Source: Alphaproteobacteria bacterium
GTDB taxonomy: Bacteria; Pseudomonadota; Alphaproteobacteria; Sphingomonadales; Sphingomonadaceae
DNA length: 5,471 nucleotides
Assembly: GCA_020249025.1 (NCBI GenBank)
Contig: JADCGM010000267.1
Coordinates: 1 to 5,471 of the forward strand
Reading direction: 5' to 3'
The number at the start of each line of letters is the position of its first letter. The stretch's first letter is position 1. Under the pieces are notes generated by a model. It had not been told where the DNA came from. It ran no database searches and was given only the letters and a program-made list of their open reading frames with translations. The translations under genes and the position numbers were made by a program. This document shows, one piece after another, positions 5,025 to 5,471 of this stretch.

Positions 5025-5471
5025 CTACTTCCCCAGCGCCCGGATCACCGCGTTCGGAAGCGCCGTGTCGTCCCAGCCGAGGTCGGTCTGGCCAAGCTTC
5101 ACGATGACGAGGTCGCGGCTGCGGCTGATGTAGACGCGCTGGCCGCCGTAGCCGTCGAAGAACAGCAGATCGTCGGCAAGGCTCGGCGCCTTCGTCGACA
5201 CCGCATAGCCCTCGCGCTGCTCGTTGTAGAAGCGCTGCGGCACCAGCGGCGATGCGCGCCAGACCTGGAAGCCGTAGTTGGGATTGCGCGGCGACGGCGC
5301 GGCCATCGCATCGATCCAGTCGGCGCGAAGCACCTGCCGGCCGCCGGCCTTGCCGCGATCCTTGATCAGCAGCCCGAGCCGCAGCCAGTCCTGCGGCCGC
5401 GCCAACAGCGACGCGTAGCAGCGCGGGTGCTTCTTGCCCCGGTCGAGCCAGAGCTGCGCATCGGCCGCGCC
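5025..5471 (-). CDS. beta-lactamase-family serine hydrolase, C-terminal part (partial)
   Basis: The frame is open from the right edge and ends at TAG (5025-5027), giving the last 148 residues; the start and the catalytic SxxK and YxN motifs lie off the window. The part seen has the hallmarks of the end of a Pfam Beta-lactamase (class C / penicillin-binding-protein-like) domain. These are the segment CYASLLARPQDWLRLGLLIK (fragment residues 18-37), RQVLRADWIDAM (45-56), NYGFQVWR (65-72), and DGYGGQRVYISRSRDLVIV (106-124). DGYGGQ stands where the third active-site motif (KTG/HTG-like) occurs, and the following strands close the beta sheet. Members include esterases, peptidases and true lactamases, so an antibiotic-resistance role should not be assumed. 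An apparent TTG start at 5405 is only an artefact of the window edge. Confidence 0.85.
   Translation of the reverse strand, partial: GAADAQLWLDRGKKHPRCYASLLARPQDWLRLGLLIKDRGKAGGRQVLRADWIDAMAAPSPRNPNYGFQVWRASPLVPQRFYNEQREGYAVSTKAPSLADDLLFFDGYGGQRVYISRSRDLVIVKLGQTDLGWDDTALPNAVIRALGK

Noticed and set aside
3877..5133. 418-codon open frame on the + strand opposite the alcohol dehydrogenase
   Set aside because: Low-complexity Arg/Gln/His composition, spans an intergenic hairpin and covers a well-supported dehydrogenase; a shadow frame.

Overview
The window reads as a GC-rich chromosomal segment from an alphaproteobacterium, most likely of the Sphingomonadales. This is inferred from the very high GC content, the tightly overlapping genes, a PhaB followed by a small ribbon-helix-helix protein of the RHH_4 type, and the style of the ferrochelatase. 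I cannot name a genus. I see no mobile element, phage gene, CRISPR array, tRNA or rRNA, and no gene-free stretch longer than about 120 bases.

Layout: the + strand holds only the last 37 codons of an alpha/beta-hydrolase-like gene at the left edge. Everything else runs on the - strand. In its transcriptional order, from the right edge to the left, it contains: the C-terminal 148 codons of a beta-lactamase-family serine hydrolase (5025-5471); an intergenic hairpin element (4957-5006); an iron-dependent alcohol dehydrogenase (3769-4908); a hotdog acyl-CoA thioesterase joined to it by a GTGA overlap (3341-3772); a secreted or membrane-anchored protein of unknown function (2715-3260); ferrochelatase HemH (1662-2675); acetoacetyl-CoA reductase PhaB (889-1611); a 72-residue ribbon-helix-helix protein (671-889); and an exported Sel1/TPR-like protein (111-674). 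This last gene converges on the hydrolase gene, and the two stop codons share one CTAG palindrome.

Function: two translationally coupled groups stand out. In phaB / RHH / Sel1-like, every junction overlaps (TGATG, then ATGA), so a cytoplasmic polyhydroxybutyrate-pathway enzyme, a putative DNA-binding protein and an exported protein share one message. In the dehydrogenase / thioesterase pair (GTGA overlap), the two enzymes may act on linked alcohol/aldehyde and acyl-CoA pools. HemH performs the last step of haem synthesis and lies 50 bases upstream of phaB, so it may be co-transcribed with it. I see no clearly new biological system. The best leads are the coupled PhaB-RHH-Sel1 cluster, a possible hairpin over the phaB ribosome-binding site, and the unknown secreted protein before hemH.
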